Of a stretch of DNA of 64,000 nt, positions 50,473-59,652 are shown piece after piece. The position numbers and the translations under genes are program-made. The DNA lies in contig CAWDTM010000002.1 of the NCBI GenBank assembly GCA_963805305.1, positions 372,001 to 436,000 of the forward strand, read 5' to 3'. Numbering within the stretch: the first letter of the stretch is position 1; each line of letters opens with the position of its first letter. This stretch comes from CAVXEH01 sp963805305 (GTDB taxonomy: Bacteria > Chloroflexota > Limnocylindria > QHBO01). The notes beneath the pieces are model-generated. The model saw nothing but the letters and a program-made list of their open reading frames with translations, did no database searches and had not been told where the DNA came from.

Positions 50473-51412
50473 GGACCCCGAAGGCAGGGATGGGCCCGGC
50501 CGGCGCGGGTTGACTGCGAGTGCGGGCCGCCTGCTCGGCGCGCTGCTGGCAGGTTACGCCGGCTTCCTGGCCGTCGAAGGCTCTCGACGGATTGTCCGAC
50601 CCCCGCGCAGGCCGTTCCAGCCGCTGGCTGGCGATCCGACCACGCCCGCGGACCTCGGTCTCGCCCACGAGGACGTGCGGTTCACGACCGACGACGGGGT
50701 GACCCTCTCGGGGTGGCTGGTGCAGGCGCGGCGCGAGACGCGCGCCGCCGTCATCCTGATGCACGGCTTCAGCTGGAACCGGCTCCCTTGGCTCGCCGGC
50801 TACGTTCCGTGGCTCGCAGAGCGCTACCACGTGCTGCAGTTCGACTTCCGGGGGCACGGCGTGAGCGACGACGCCGACATCACCCTGGGGACCGCCGAAC
50901 GCCTCGACGTGGCGGCTGCCGTCCGGGTCCTGGAGGGGCTCGGCCTGGGTCCCATCGGGCTCATGGGAATCAGCATGGGGGCATCGGTGGCAATCATGGC
51001 CGGCGCCGATCTGCCGGTTGCCGCCGTGGTCGCAGACGCCCCCTATGCGGACCTGTACAACCCGATCGGCAACCGGATGCGGGAGCTCCATTACCCGCTG
51101 CCGTGGCTGGGCTCGCGGCTCGTTGTCCTGGGCGCAAGCCTGCGGGCACGCACCCGGCTGCTGGCGCCGGTTGACCACGTGGCCCGGCTTTCGCCGCGCG
51201 GGCTCCTGATCATTGCCCCTCGCGAGGATCGGCTCATCGACAACGCCCAGGCGCGCCGCCTCTACGAATCGGCGCACGCCCCGAAGGAGCTGTACGTTGT
51301 CGACGGTGCCGGCCACGCGGATGCCCTGGCGGTAGGCGGGGCCGAGTACCGCCGTCGTGTCCTGGATTTCCTGGCGAGGCACCTGGACGGCGCGGGGGAG
51401 GCGGCCGCGTAG
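50453..51412 (+). CDS. alpha/beta hydrolase
   Basis: About 319 residues; I use GTG 50453, but TTG 50510 with GGATGGG upstream is equally possible and the exact start is uncertain. One N-terminal hydrophobic segment, then an alpha/beta hydrolase fold: oxyanion region LMHGFSWNR, nucleophile elbow GISMGAS (Ser near 185), a late Asp in APREDRLID and His in DGAGHADAL. Resembles dienelactone hydrolase/BAAT-type or serine aminopeptidase-like enzymes. It is cotranscribed with nfeD and slipin; the link may be lipid metabolism. Confidence 0.82.
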   Translation: MARAPAEDPEGRDGPGRRGLTASAGRLLGALLAGYAGFLAVEGSRRIVRPPRRPFQPLAGDPTTPADLGLAHEDVRFTTDDGVTLSGWLVQARRETRAAVILMHGFSWNRLPWLAGYVPWLAERYHVLQFDFRGHGVSDDADITLGTAERLDVAAAVRVLEGLGLGPIGLMGISMGASVAIMAGADLPVAAVVADAPYADLYNPIGNRMRELHYPLPWLGSRLVVLGASLRARTRLLAPVDHVARLSPRGLLIIAPREDRLIDNAQARRLYESAHAPKELYVVDGAGHADALAVGGAEYRRRVLDFLARHLDGAGEAAA

Positions 51413-51444
51413 GCGGGCGCCATCGGACCCGGCCGGTCGGACTC

Positions 51445-51450
51445 TATACT
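51445..51450 (+). promoter_or_regulatory. -10 element (TATACT) of the third CpaE-like gene
   Basis: TATACT 30 bases before ATG 51481. Here there is a short leader with AAAGGG at 51468-51473 as ribosome binding site, unlike the leaderless genes. Confidence 0.5.
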
Positions 51451-51480
51451 CAGGCGGACTCAACCACCAAAGGGTTCTTG

Positions 51481-52671
51481 ATGGCTGCCACCAAGGTCCT
51501 CGTCGTCGATGACGACCTCAACATCCAGCGCGTGCTCGTCTTCACCCTGAAGCAGGAAGGCTTCGAGGTGATCGTGGCGTCCGACGGCGAGACCGGGGTC
51601 GAGATGGCCCGCACCTCGGAACCGGACCTCATCCTGATGGACGTGGCCATGCCCAAGCTCGACGGGTACGCGGCCACCCAGCAGATCCGGGCGGCCGAGC
51701 GGTCGGGCACCCGGGTCCCGATCATCATGCTCACCTCGGAGGCGGATGTCGGTGAACGCGTGAAGGGGCTTCGCGCGGGAGCGGACGACGACATCGTCAA
51801 GCCGTTCCATCCCCTCGAGCTGATCGCCCGGATCCGCGCGCTGCTCGCCCGCAGCGGTGCGACGACGGTCCCTACCGGCCAGGACGCCGCGACCCTGGGC
51901 CAGCTCGCGCTCTTCTACGGTGCGAAGGGCGGCGTGGGCACCACGACCATCGCCATCAACACCGGTATCGCGCTGGCCCAGGAGGCGAAGAGGAAAACGG
52001 CCCTGGTGGATGCGAACCTGCAGTTCGGAGACCTGCGCGTCTTTCTCGATCTCGGGCTGGACACGGCCTCGATCGTCAACGCCATGAGCGAGCCCGACCT
52101 CGACGGCGATCTGCTCCGCAAGCTGATGGTCCACCATCATTCCGGGCTGGAGCTGCTGCTGGCGCCAACCTCGCCGGAGTCGGCCGACATCGTCGTCGAA
52201 CGTCAGCGTACGGACCCGGCCATCCTGTCGCACCTGCTGGGCATTGCGCGACGGCAGTTCGACTACACCCTCGTCGACATGGCCAAGACGATCGACGACT
52301 TCAACCTCCAGCTCTTCGACGAGGCCGATGTCATCTTCGTGGTGATGACCGCAGACCTGTCCTGCCTCAAGAACGTGCAGCTCGTCCTCAAGACCATGGA
52401 CAACCTCGGATACCAGCGCAGCAAGCTGCAGCTGGTCCTGAACCGATCGAACGCGTACACCGGGATCAACGTCAACAACGCGGAATCGGTGCTCGGGCGC
52501 AAGATCGACTATCAGATCATCAACGAGTATCGCGCCGCGATCTCGGCCCTGAACTCGGGCGAGCCCTTCATGTCGTCACGGCCCGATGCGCCGCTGAGCC
52601 GGAGCGTCTCGGACTTCGCGCGCGCGGTCGACAAGCAAACGGTGGCCGAGGCCACGGCAGCCGCCCGCTGA
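51481..52671 (+). CDS. CpaE-like receiver-ATPase fusion (paralogue 3)
   Basis: 396 residues from ATG 51481 (an overlapping TTG at 51478 is the alternative). Residues 3-122 are a complete receiver domain: DDD pair near 10, phospho-acceptor in LILMDVAMP, Thr/Ser in MLTSEAD and Lys in IVKPFHPLE. Residues 140-390 are the CpaE-type ATPase. Its Walker A reads YGAKGGVGTTT: the second lysine is threonine. Downstream box LVDANLQFGDLRVFLDLG is typical of CpaE. It lies 4.3 kb from the TadE/G genes and is the best candidate for the pilus CpaE. Phosphorylation by a histidine kinase is expected from the intact receiver. Confidence 0.87.
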   Translation: MAATKVLVVDDDLNIQRVLVFTLKQEGFEVIVASDGETGVEMARTSEPDLILMDVAMPKLDGYAATQQIRAAERSGTRVPIIMLTSEADVGERVKGLRAGADDDIVKPFHPLELIARIRALLARSGATTVPTGQDAATLGQLALFYGAKGGVGTTTIAINTGIALAQEAKRKTALVDANLQFGDLRVFLDLGLDTASIVNAMSEPDLDGDLLRKLMVHHHSGLELLLAPTSPESADIVVERQRTDPAILSHLLGIARRQFDYTLVDMAKTIDDFNLQLFDEADVIFVVMTADLSCLKNVQLVLKTMDNLGYQRSKLQLVLNRSNAYTGINVNNAESVLGRKIDYQIINEYRAAISALNSGEPFMSSRPDAPLSRSVSDFARAVDKQTVAEATAAAR

Positions 52672-52811
52672 GTCGATAAGCATCTCCTAAGCCCCCCGTA
52701 ACGGGGCGTCCCTACGCTCGGCGGCGCCGGTCGTCGCTTGAGTATGGAGGCGAGCAGGCGGACGGCCGGCACTTCGACGCACGTCCGCTCTGCCTCCCCA
52801 CGAGGGACCCC

Positions 52812-54329
52812 ATGCTCAGCGAGGTGCTGTCCGCCACCGTGATCGGCGTGGACGGGGTTCCCGTACAGGTCGAGGCCGATGTCGCCTTTGGTCTTCCATC
52901 GCTGACGATCGTGGGGCTGGCGGGCAGTGCCGTGCAGGAGGCTCGAGAGCGGGTGCGGTCCGCGATCCGGAACTGCGGATTCGAGGTTCCGTCCCGCCGC
53001 ATCACGGTGAACCTCGCCCCTGCGGACCTTCCAAAGGAGGGAACCAGCTACGACCTCGCCATCGCGGCGGCGATCCTTGGCGCGTCCGGCCAGCTCGGGG
53101 CGCCGGAGGCCCGCCACCGCTGCGCGCTCATTGGGGAGCTGGCCCTCGACGGGAGCCTGCGGCCGGTGGCCGGGGTCCTGGCGCTGGCCGCCGCGGCTCG
53201 CGCGGCCGGCATCGACGAGGTGATCGTGCCCCTGGCGGCGGCGCGGGAGGCGGCTGCCGTGGAAGGAATCGTGGTGCGCGGGGCGGCGACGCTCGGCGAT
53301 GCGGTGGCTCACCTCGTTCGGCTGCGCGAGCTTCCGGTGACCACGGCGGGCCCGATCCCGCCCTGGACGCCCGCCCCCGGGGTTCCCGATCTCGCGGACG
53401 TGATAGGCCAGTCATTCGCCAGGCGCGCACTCGAGGTGGCGGTGGCGGGCCGGCACAGCCTGGCGCTGACAGGCCCGCCCGGCGTCGGCAAGACGCTCCT
53501 CCTGCGCTGTGCCGAAGGCCTCCTCCCGCCGCTCGAGGAGGACGAGGCGGTTGAGGTGAGCAGGATTCACTCCGTGGCGGGGCTCCTGGACCGGGGCGAT
53601 CCAGTTGTGCGCCGGCGGCCGTTTCGGGTGCCGCACCACACCGTCTCGACGCAGGCGCTCGTAGGCGGAGGAAGCCGGGTGCGCCCCGGCGAGGCCAGCC
53701 TTGCCCATCGCGGCGCGCTCGTCCTCGACGAGCTGCTCCAGTTCCGGGCCGACGCCCTCGAAGCGCTGCGCCAGCCCCTCGAGTCGGGGACGGTGACCAT
53801 CGCGCGCGTCGACGGTGCCCTGACCCTTCCCGCCCGCTTCACGCTCCTTGCCGGCTTCAATCCGTGCGCCTGTGGCTGGCGCCACTCGCGGACTCGGGCG
53901 TGCGTCTGCGATGACGCGAGTGCTCGCCGCTATGCGGCACGCATCTCCGGTCCCATTCGGGACCGGCTCGACCTGTGGATGGTGATGGACGAGCCCGTGG
54001 ATCTCGTCGAAGCGCCGACGGGAGAGGAGAGCCGGGCGGTCGCACGCCGCATCGCGGATGCGTGGGCGCGGCAAAGGCGCCGGCAGGGTCGTGCGAACGG
54101 CGAGATGGACCCTGCCTGGGATGCGCTCTCGGACGCGGACCCGAAGCTCGCCTCGCTGATGGCGCAGCGGGCCCGCCGCCTGGCGCTGTCCCCGCGCCGG
54201 GTGCGCCGCGCGGCTCGCATCGCCCGCACGATCGCGGATCTCGCAGGTTGTTCGACGATCCGGCCCGAGCACGTGGACGAGGCCCTCGCCTACCGGCCGG
54301 ACGCCCGGCGCGGGGATCGCAGCTCGTGA
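52812..54329 (+). CDS. comM: YifB/ComM family Mg-chelatase-like AAA ATPase
   Basis: 505 residues from ATG 52812, with GAGGGA upstream. N-terminal Lon-S16-like domain (LSEVLSATVIGVDGVPV), AAA domain with GPPGVGKT near residue 219, RPFRVPHHTVS, and the C-terminal cysteine cluster CACGW ... CVC followed by RISGPIRDRLDL. ComM is a hexameric helicase promoting branch migration in natural transformation. Its neighbour here is dprA, another transformation gene; the two share TGATG. Confidence 0.92.
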   Translation: MLSEVLSATVIGVDGVPVQVEADVAFGLPSLTIVGLAGSAVQEARERVRSAIRNCGFEVPSRRITVNLAPADLPKEGTSYDLAIAAAILGASGQLGAPEARHRCALIGELALDGSLRPVAGVLALAAAARAAGIDEVIVPLAAAREAAAVEGIVVRGAATLGDAVAHLVRLRELPVTTAGPIPPWTPAPGVPDLADVIGQSFARRALEVAVAGRHSLALTGPPGVGKTLLLRCAEGLLPPLEEDEAVEVSRIHSVAGLLDRGDPVVRRRPFRVPHHTVSTQALVGGGSRVRPGEASLAHRGALVLDELLQFRADALEALRQPLESGTVTIARVDGALTLPARFTLLAGFNPCACGWRHSRTRACVCDDASARRYAARISGPIRDRLDLWMVMDEPVDLVEAPTGEESRAVARRIADAWARQRRRQGRANGEMDPAWDALSDADPKLASLMAQRARRLALSPRRVRRAARIARTIADLAGCSTIRPEHVDEALAYRPDARRGDRSS

Positions 54330-55534
54330 TGGGGGTCGGGAGGGCCCGCGAACCCTCCGGGGACGGAGCGTCCGCGAGCCGCTCCGCACATCGGAGTACG
54401 TGGGAGATCGCCGGTTGTGAACGCTCAGCCTGGATCGCGCTTGCCGCGGTGCCCCGCGTCGGCCAGGCCGGGTTCGCGTCCCTCCTTCGTGCGTTCGGCA
54501 GCGCACAAGGAGCGCTCGAGCAGCCCAGCGATCGCGTGGCGCTCCACCTGCCCCGGGCTGACGAGAGCACGCACCGTGCGCTGGCGGCCATCCGGCAGCG
54601 GGGCGTCGAGGAGACGGCGGCGAGGCTCGAGTCCGCGGCGTCGGCCGTGGGCGGGCGGGCGGTCACCGCCCGCGATCGTGATTACCCGGCCCGGCTCGCG
54701 CGGCTGCCGCTCCAGCCCCCGGTGCTGTACGTGGCAGGACCCGTCGGCCGCCTGTCGGCGCACTGCGTCGCCGTGGTCGGTACCCGGCGGCCGACCGGGT
54801 ACGGGCGGGCCGCCGCTGCCGAGATCGCCGACGAGCTGGCGCGGGCGGGCGTCTGCGTGGTCTCCGGCCTCGCATTGGGAATCGATGGGGTCGCGCACCG
54901 CTCGGCGCTCGCCGCCGGCGGCAGCACCGCCGCCGTCCTGCCGTCGCCCATCGACCGCGTGTACCCGCCACGGCATCGCGAGCTGGCCGAGGCGATCATC
55001 TCGGCAGATGGCGTTCTGCTCTCCGAGTCGCCGCCGGGACGGACCACGGGCAAGCCGGATTTCGCCCGGCGGAACCGGATCGTCAGCGGGCTCGCCGACG
55101 CGGTGGTCATCGTCGAGGCGCCCGATCGCTCGGGGGCGCTCCTGACGGCAGCCGCGGCAGGCGACCAGGGCCGGGACCTGATGGCGGTTCCCGGACCTAT
55201 CGATTCCGTGGCATCGCGAGGATGCAACCGCCTCATCGCCGATCACCAGGCCGAGATCGTCACATCGGCGGTCGCCCTCGTGCAGCATCTCGGCCTCCGA
55301 CCCGCGGGCAGGGCGCCGCTTGCCGTCGGCCTTTCCGAGCCGGAGGGCCTCGTCCTCGGCTCGCTCTTCCAGCGAAGCGGGTCCATCGAGGAGCTGATGG
55401 ATAGAACCCGGCTGGGGACCCCGGCCATCGCGAGCGTCCTGACCCTCCTCGAGGCCCGCGGCCTGGTGACGAGCTACGGCGGTGCAACCTTCCATCCGAC
55501 CGTCGCTGCGAAGCGCGCCGCCCGGGGGCGTTGA
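54329..55534 (+). CDS. dprA: DNA-processing protein DprA
   Basis: 401 residues. ATG 54329 overlaps the comM stop (TGATG). A helical N-terminal part is followed by the Rossmann domain of DprA (CVAVVGTRRPTGYGR near 149, GLALGIDGVAHRSAL, AVLPSPIDRVYPPRH, ESPPG, FARRNRIVSGLAD) and a C-terminal winged helix (RSGSIEELMDRTRLGTPAI). DprA loads RecA on incoming single-stranded DNA. Family and partner both support competence. Confidence 0.93.
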   Translation: MGVGRAREPSGDGASASRSAHRSTWEIAGCERSAWIALAAVPRVGQAGFASLLRAFGSAQGALEQPSDRVALHLPRADESTHRALAAIRQRGVEETAARLESAASAVGGRAVTARDRDYPARLARLPLQPPVLYVAGPVGRLSAHCVAVVGTRRPTGYGRAAAAEIADELARAGVCVVSGLALGIDGVAHRSALAAGGSTAAVLPSPIDRVYPPRHRELAEAIISADGVLLSESPPGRTTGKPDFARRNRIVSGLADAVVIVEAPDRSGALLTAAAAGDQGRDLMAVPGPIDSVASRGCNRLIADHQAEIVTSAVALVQHLGLRPAGRAPLAVGLSEPEGLVLGSLFQRSGSIEELMDRTRLGTPAIASVLTLLEARGLVTSYGGATFHPTVAAKRAARGR

Positions 55535-55606
55535 GGCGTGGCTGGTCCACCACTCGACACGCGACGTCGATGCGCGCCTATACTGCGGCCGCCACCCGAG
55601 GCGTCC

Positions 55607-57253
55607 GTGAGCCCGAACGGACTTACGCCAAGCCCCGCTGGAGAATCAAGTCTATTGCGCCGAAACCGTGCCCCGGCGGCCCCCACCGCCATTCGGTCCA
55701 CTCGGACCGCTAACCCTCTCACCCGTATCACCGCGCGGATCATCGCCGTCGCGTCGATCATGGCCCTCGTGATCGTGGCGGTTCAGCAGCGGCCCAGTGC
55801 CGCGGCTCCGACGCCTCCCTCGAGTCCCCCCACCTCGATCCTCCCCGCCAGCATCGGCGTGGCCATTGGCACCCATCGGACCCTCGCGATCGACTTCGGG
55901 CAGCCCATGGATGTCGGCAGCGTCGCCGCGAGCCTGCAGGTCAGACCTGCAACCCGCGTCCGCCTCTCCTGGAGCACGGACGGTCGCCATGCGACGGTGG
56001 CACCCGCCACCCGCTGGCTGACCGATGAGCGCTACGTGGTGAACCTTCCCGAAACCACCCGCCTCGCGAACGGATCCGTGCTGGGCGCCACGCTTTCGTA
56101 CACGTTCACCACCCAGACCGCCCCGATCATCAACGCCTTTACCGTCGATCGCGTCGGCCCGGACGTCGCGCCGGAGCGGCTGTCCTTCAAGGAGACGCTG
56201 CGCAGCGATCCGCCGAGCCTCCCGGCGGACACCGCTGACAACGCGAGCGCACGCACGTCGATTCACATCGGCTTCAGCGCGGCCATGAACCACGTCGAGG
56301 TCGAGCATTCGTTCCTGATGAGCCCCGCGGTCCGCGGATCGTTCAGCTGGGAGGGGACCGTCCTCACCTTCACGCCGTCCCAGCGCCTGGACGCGGACGC
56401 CCGCTACGCAATCAGCATCCTGGGAGCGCACGACCTGCAGGGGAATCCCCTCGGCGGCGACACGTCCTACTCGTTTACGACGGCATTGCCGGCGAGCATC
56501 GTCAAGATCGCACCGGGGAGCGGTGCAACCGGCGTGAGCGGCGGGCCTATTCAGCTCTGGTTCTCCGCGCCGGTGGACACGGGCAGCGCCGAGGCGGCCT
56601 TCCGCCTCGTGGATGCCACTCGAGGCTCCACGGTGGCCGGTTCGATGACGTGGAGCGACGATGGCACGCAGCTCACCTTCAAGCCCAAGACTGCGCTGGC
56701 GGCCGGACACCGGTTCCAGGTGCGCATCGGCGCCGGCGCGGTCGACTACGACGGGAACCCGGTGACGGGCACGTTCACGTTCACCACCAAGTCGGCTCCT
56801 GCTCCGACTCGCCACAGCGTGAGCTATCCGCCGCCATCGGGCGGAGCCTCCGTGCAGGCGTACGCCCTGGCCCTCATCAATGCGTCGCGCAAGGCCTATG
56901 GCTTCGCGCCGCTGCGGATGGACGCGGCGTTGTCGGCCGTGGCCCAGGCGCACGCGGTGGACCAGGTCCGCTACAACTACTTCAGCCACGTGGGCCGCGA
57001 CGGATCCACCTATCGTGACCGTATCACGCGGGCCGGTATCAGCTGGTCACATGCCGGCGAGAACCAGTGCCTGGACTACGGCAGCATCACCCACGCCATC
57101 GCGTGGTGCCACTCGATCATGATGGCGGAGCCGTACCCGGGGGTCTGGAACCATATCGCCAACATCCTCGATCCGAACTTCAACCGGGTGGGGTTCGGAT
57201 ACGCGCAGGCCAGCGACGGGAAGCTGATCATGACCTGGGACTTCGCCGGGTAG
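55607..57253 (+). CDS. secreted/anchored Ig-like and CAP-domain protein
   Basis: 548 residues from GTG 55607 with GAGG six bases upstream; TATACT at 55579-55584 is the likely -10. An N-terminal basic stretch and one hydrophobic segment (about 41-58) act as signal or anchor. Then three SbsA-type Ig-like repeats (each ending in a FTT-type strand, e.g. TFTTQTAP, SFTTALPA, TFTTKSAP), a Pro-rich linker, and a C-terminal CAP/SCP domain (ALINASRKAYGFAPLRMD to WDFAG) with conserved His/Glu pairs (FSHVGRDG, HAGENQ). Cell-surface role inferred; CAP proteins have varied functions. Confidence 0.85.
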   Translation: MSPNGLTPSPAGESSLLRRNRAPAAPTAIRSTRTANPLTRITARIIAVASIMALVIVAVQQRPSAAAPTPPSSPPTSILPASIGVAIGTHRTLAIDFGQPMDVGSVAASLQVRPATRVRLSWSTDGRHATVAPATRWLTDERYVVNLPETTRLANGSVLGATLSYTFTTQTAPIINAFTVDRVGPDVAPERLSFKETLRSDPPSLPADTADNASARTSIHIGFSAAMNHVEVEHSFLMSPAVRGSFSWEGTVLTFTPSQRLDADARYAISILGAHDLQGNPLGGDTSYSFTTALPASIVKIAPGSGATGVSGGPIQLWFSAPVDTGSAEAAFRLVDATRGSTVAGSMTWSDDGTQLTFKPKTALAAGHRFQVRIGAGAVDYDGNPVTGTFTFTTKSAPAPTRHSVSYPPPSGGASVQAYALALINASRKAYGFAPLRMDAALSAVAQAHAVDQVRYNYFSHVGRDGSTYRDRITRAGISWSHAGENQCLDYGSITHAIAWCHSIMMAEPYPGVWNHIANILDPNFNRVGFGYAQASDGKLIMTWDFAG

Positions 57254-57261
57254 TGGCCGCG

Positions 57262-57278
57262 CACGGCCTTCGGCCGTG
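57262..57278 (+). terminator. hairpin after the CAP-domain gene
   Basis: Perfect 7-bp stem CACGGCC / GGCCGTG with loop TTC, 9 bases past the stop, inside a longer GC-rich inverted region. No T-run. Confidence 0.5.
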
Positions 57279-57336
57279 GTCCGCGGAGGGTGTCGCCGTG
57301 CCTCCGCCCGCCTCGGGGGCGGCCGGGGGCCGGTGC

Positions 57337-57342
57337 TACACT
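57337..57342 (+). promoter_or_regulatory. -10 element (TACACT) before topA
   Basis: TACACT ends 9 bases before ATG 57352; no ribosome binding site lies between, so a leaderless or near-leaderless start is predicted for the topA-xer-murJ-murE-femX run. Confidence 0.5.
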
Positions 57343-57351
57343 CCCTGACCG

Positions 57352-59652
57352 ATGCCGCGCAGAACCACCGCCGGCGGCGACTTCGGCAATCTGGTGATCG
57401 TCGAGTCGCCCGCCAAGGCGAAGACCATCGAACGCTACCTGGGGCCCGGATACCGGGTCCTTGCCAGCTATGGCCATGTCCGCGATCTGCCCGCCAAGGC
57501 CCTGGGCGTCGACGTGGAGCATGACTTTGCGCCCCGCTACGAGCCCCTGAAGGATCGTCGACGCGAGCTGGAAAAGCTCGCCGGCGAGGCGCGGCGCGCG
57601 ACGCGGGTCTGGCTGGCAACCGACCTCGACCGCGAGGGCGAGTCGATCGCGTGGCACATCGCCGACTACGCCGGGCTGCCGGCCGACCGCATCCTGCGGG
57701 TGACCTTCAGCGAGATCACGAAGAGCGCCATCGACGAGGCTTTTGCGCACCCGCGGAGCATCAACCTGGACCTGGTCAACGCCCAGCAGGCGCGGCGAGT
57801 GATCGACCGGCTGGTCGGCTACAAGCTGAGCCCCCTGGTGGCGAGCAAGATTCGCCGCGGCCTCTCGGCAGGGCGCGTCCAGTCGGTGGCGGTGCGCCTC
57901 GTCGTCGAGCGCGAGCGGGAGATCGGGCGCTTCGTCGCGGAAGAGTACTGGTCCATCGAGGCGCTCCTCCGTCGGGCCGCCGCGGGTGCCACCTTTCGGG
58001 CCGAGCTCACCAGGATCGACGGCGAGAAGGTCCGGATCGGCTCGGAGGCAGAAGCCCGCGCGCACGAGGCGGCGCTGCGCGGCGAGCAGTTCACGGTCGA
58101 ATCGGTCGCGAAGACGGAGCGACGGCGGAGCGCGCAGCCACCGTTCACCACGAGTACCCTCCAGCAGGAGGCCTCGCGCAAGCTCGGGTTCGGTGCCAGT
58201 CGCACCATGCGCGCGGCCCAGTCGCTCTACGAGGGTGTCGCCCTGCCCGGCGGTCAGGTTGGCCTCATCACCTACATGCGCACGGACTCGGTCGCGATGG
58301 CGTCCTCGGCGGTCGTCGAGGCGCGCGGGGTGGTCGGGGAGCGCTACGGGGACCCGTTCGTGCCGAAGCGGCCGAACACCTATCGGAACCGATCGCGTGG
58401 CGCACAGGAGGCGCACGAGGCGGTGCGCCCGTCGAGCTTCGCGCGGACGCCGGACTCGCTGCGTGATCACCTCAAGCCCGACGAATACCGGCTGTACGAC
58501 CTGATATGGAAGCGAGCCCTCGCCAGCCAGATGGCCCCGGCGCGCTTCGACCAGGTGAGCGTGGACGTCCGTGGCGGCCGCTACACGCTGCATGCGGGCG
58601 CAGCCAAGCGGGTCTTCGATGGCTACCAGGCCGTGTACGTCGAGGGGCGCGACGACGAAGAGGACGAACGCCTGTCGGTTCTCCCCGACCTGGCCCAGGG
58701 CGAGACCGTGACCCTTGACGAGCTCACCTCCGAGCAGCATTTCACGCAACCGCCGCCGAGATACACCGAGGCAACCCTGATCAAGGCCCTCGAGGAGCAC
58801 GGCATCGGCCGGCCGTCGACGTACGCGCCCACCATGGAGACGATCCGCCAGCGGGGCTACGTGACGATCGAGGATCGGCGCCTGCGTCCCACCGAGTCCG
58901 CCGAGCGAGTGACCGACATGCTCGTCGAGCACTTCCCGGAGATCGTCGACCTCGACTTCACGGCAAAGATGGAGGAGCGGCTCGATGACGTGGCGCGCGG
59001 CGAGCAGACGTGGGTGCCCATGGTCCGCGACTTCTGGGTCCCGTTCAACGAGAAGCTCGTCGAGGGTCGCACGAAGATCGCCAAGCAGGTCGAGCTGACC
59101 GACATCGTGTGCCCGGTCTCCGGTCACATGATGATCAAGCGCTTCGGACGCAACGGCTGGTTCCTGGGCTGCAGCGGGTACCCGGAATGCAAGCACACGA
59201 TGCCGCTTCCCGGCGAGGAGCCGGAGGAGACCGTCGAGCTGCCCGGCGTTGGCGAGGTCTGTCCGCAGTGCGGCGAGGGCCATCTGGCTGCTCGGCGCGG
59301 CCGGTTTGGTCCCTTCGTCGGTTGCGACCGATACCCGGACTGCCGCTACATCAAGAAGGATGCGGCGCCGGCGGCTGAGCAGTTCGGCACCTGTCCCAAG
59401 TGTGGCGAAGGAACGGTCGTCACCAAGCGGCGCCGAGGGAAGCGGCCGTTCTGGGGCTGCAACCGGTATCCGGACTGCGATTACGCGACCTGGACTCGCC
59501 CGCAGACGGCCACGGCGGGGTCCGATGGCGCCGGTGCGCCCGGTCCGCAGGCGGGCCCGGCATCAACGGAGGATGGCACCGCGACGAACGGGGCCCGTGG
59601 CCGGCGCCCGCGACGGCGGGGCACCGCGGTCGCCGACGGGCACGGTGGCTGA
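57352..59652 (+). CDS. topA: DNA topoisomerase I
   Basis: 766 residues. Toprim region LVIVESPAKAKTIERYL and DLDREGESIAWHI, catalytic tyrosine in TYMRTDS near residue 307, and a C-terminal tail of three zinc ribbons. In the first ribbon the opening pair is CPVSG (second Cys replaced by Ser) while the other two have full CPxCG pairs and C-x-x-YPDC ends. It relaxes negative supercoils. An 8-base overlap leads to a tyrosine recombinase. Confidence 0.95.
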   Translation: MPRRTTAGGDFGNLVIVESPAKAKTIERYLGPGYRVLASYGHVRDLPAKALGVDVEHDFAPRYEPLKDRRRELEKLAGEARRATRVWLATDLDREGESIAWHIADYAGLPADRILRVTFSEITKSAIDEAFAHPRSINLDLVNAQQARRVIDRLVGYKLSPLVASKIRRGLSAGRVQSVAVRLVVEREREIGRFVAEEYWSIEALLRRAAAGATFRAELTRIDGEKVRIGSEAEARAHEAALRGEQFTVESVAKTERRRSAQPPFTTSTLQQEASRKLGFGASRTMRAAQSLYEGVALPGGQVGLITYMRTDSVAMASSAVVEARGVVGERYGDPFVPKRPNTYRNRSRGAQEAHEAVRPSSFARTPDSLRDHLKPDEYRLYDLIWKRALASQMAPARFDQVSVDVRGGRYTLHAGAAKRVFDGYQAVYVEGRDDEEDERLSVLPDLAQGETVTLDELTSEQHFTQPPPRYTEATLIKALEEHGIGRPSTYAPTMETIRQRGYVTIEDRRLRPTESAERVTDMLVEHFPEIVDLDFTAKMEERLDDVARGEQTWVPMVRDFWVPFNEKLVEGRTKIAKQVELTDIVCPVSGHMMIKRFGRNGWFLGCSGYPECKHTMPLPGEEPEETVELPGVGEVCPQCGEGHLAARRGRFGPFVGCDRYPDCRYIKKDAAPAAEQFGTCPKCGEGTVVTKRRRGKRPFWGCNRYPDCDYATWTRPQTATAGSDGAGAPGPQAGPASTEDGTATNGARGRRPRRRGTAVADGHGG

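Noticed and set aside
57076..59283. 735-residue antisense frame opposite topA
   Set aside because: Same reason; topA has clear catalytic motifs on the plus strand.
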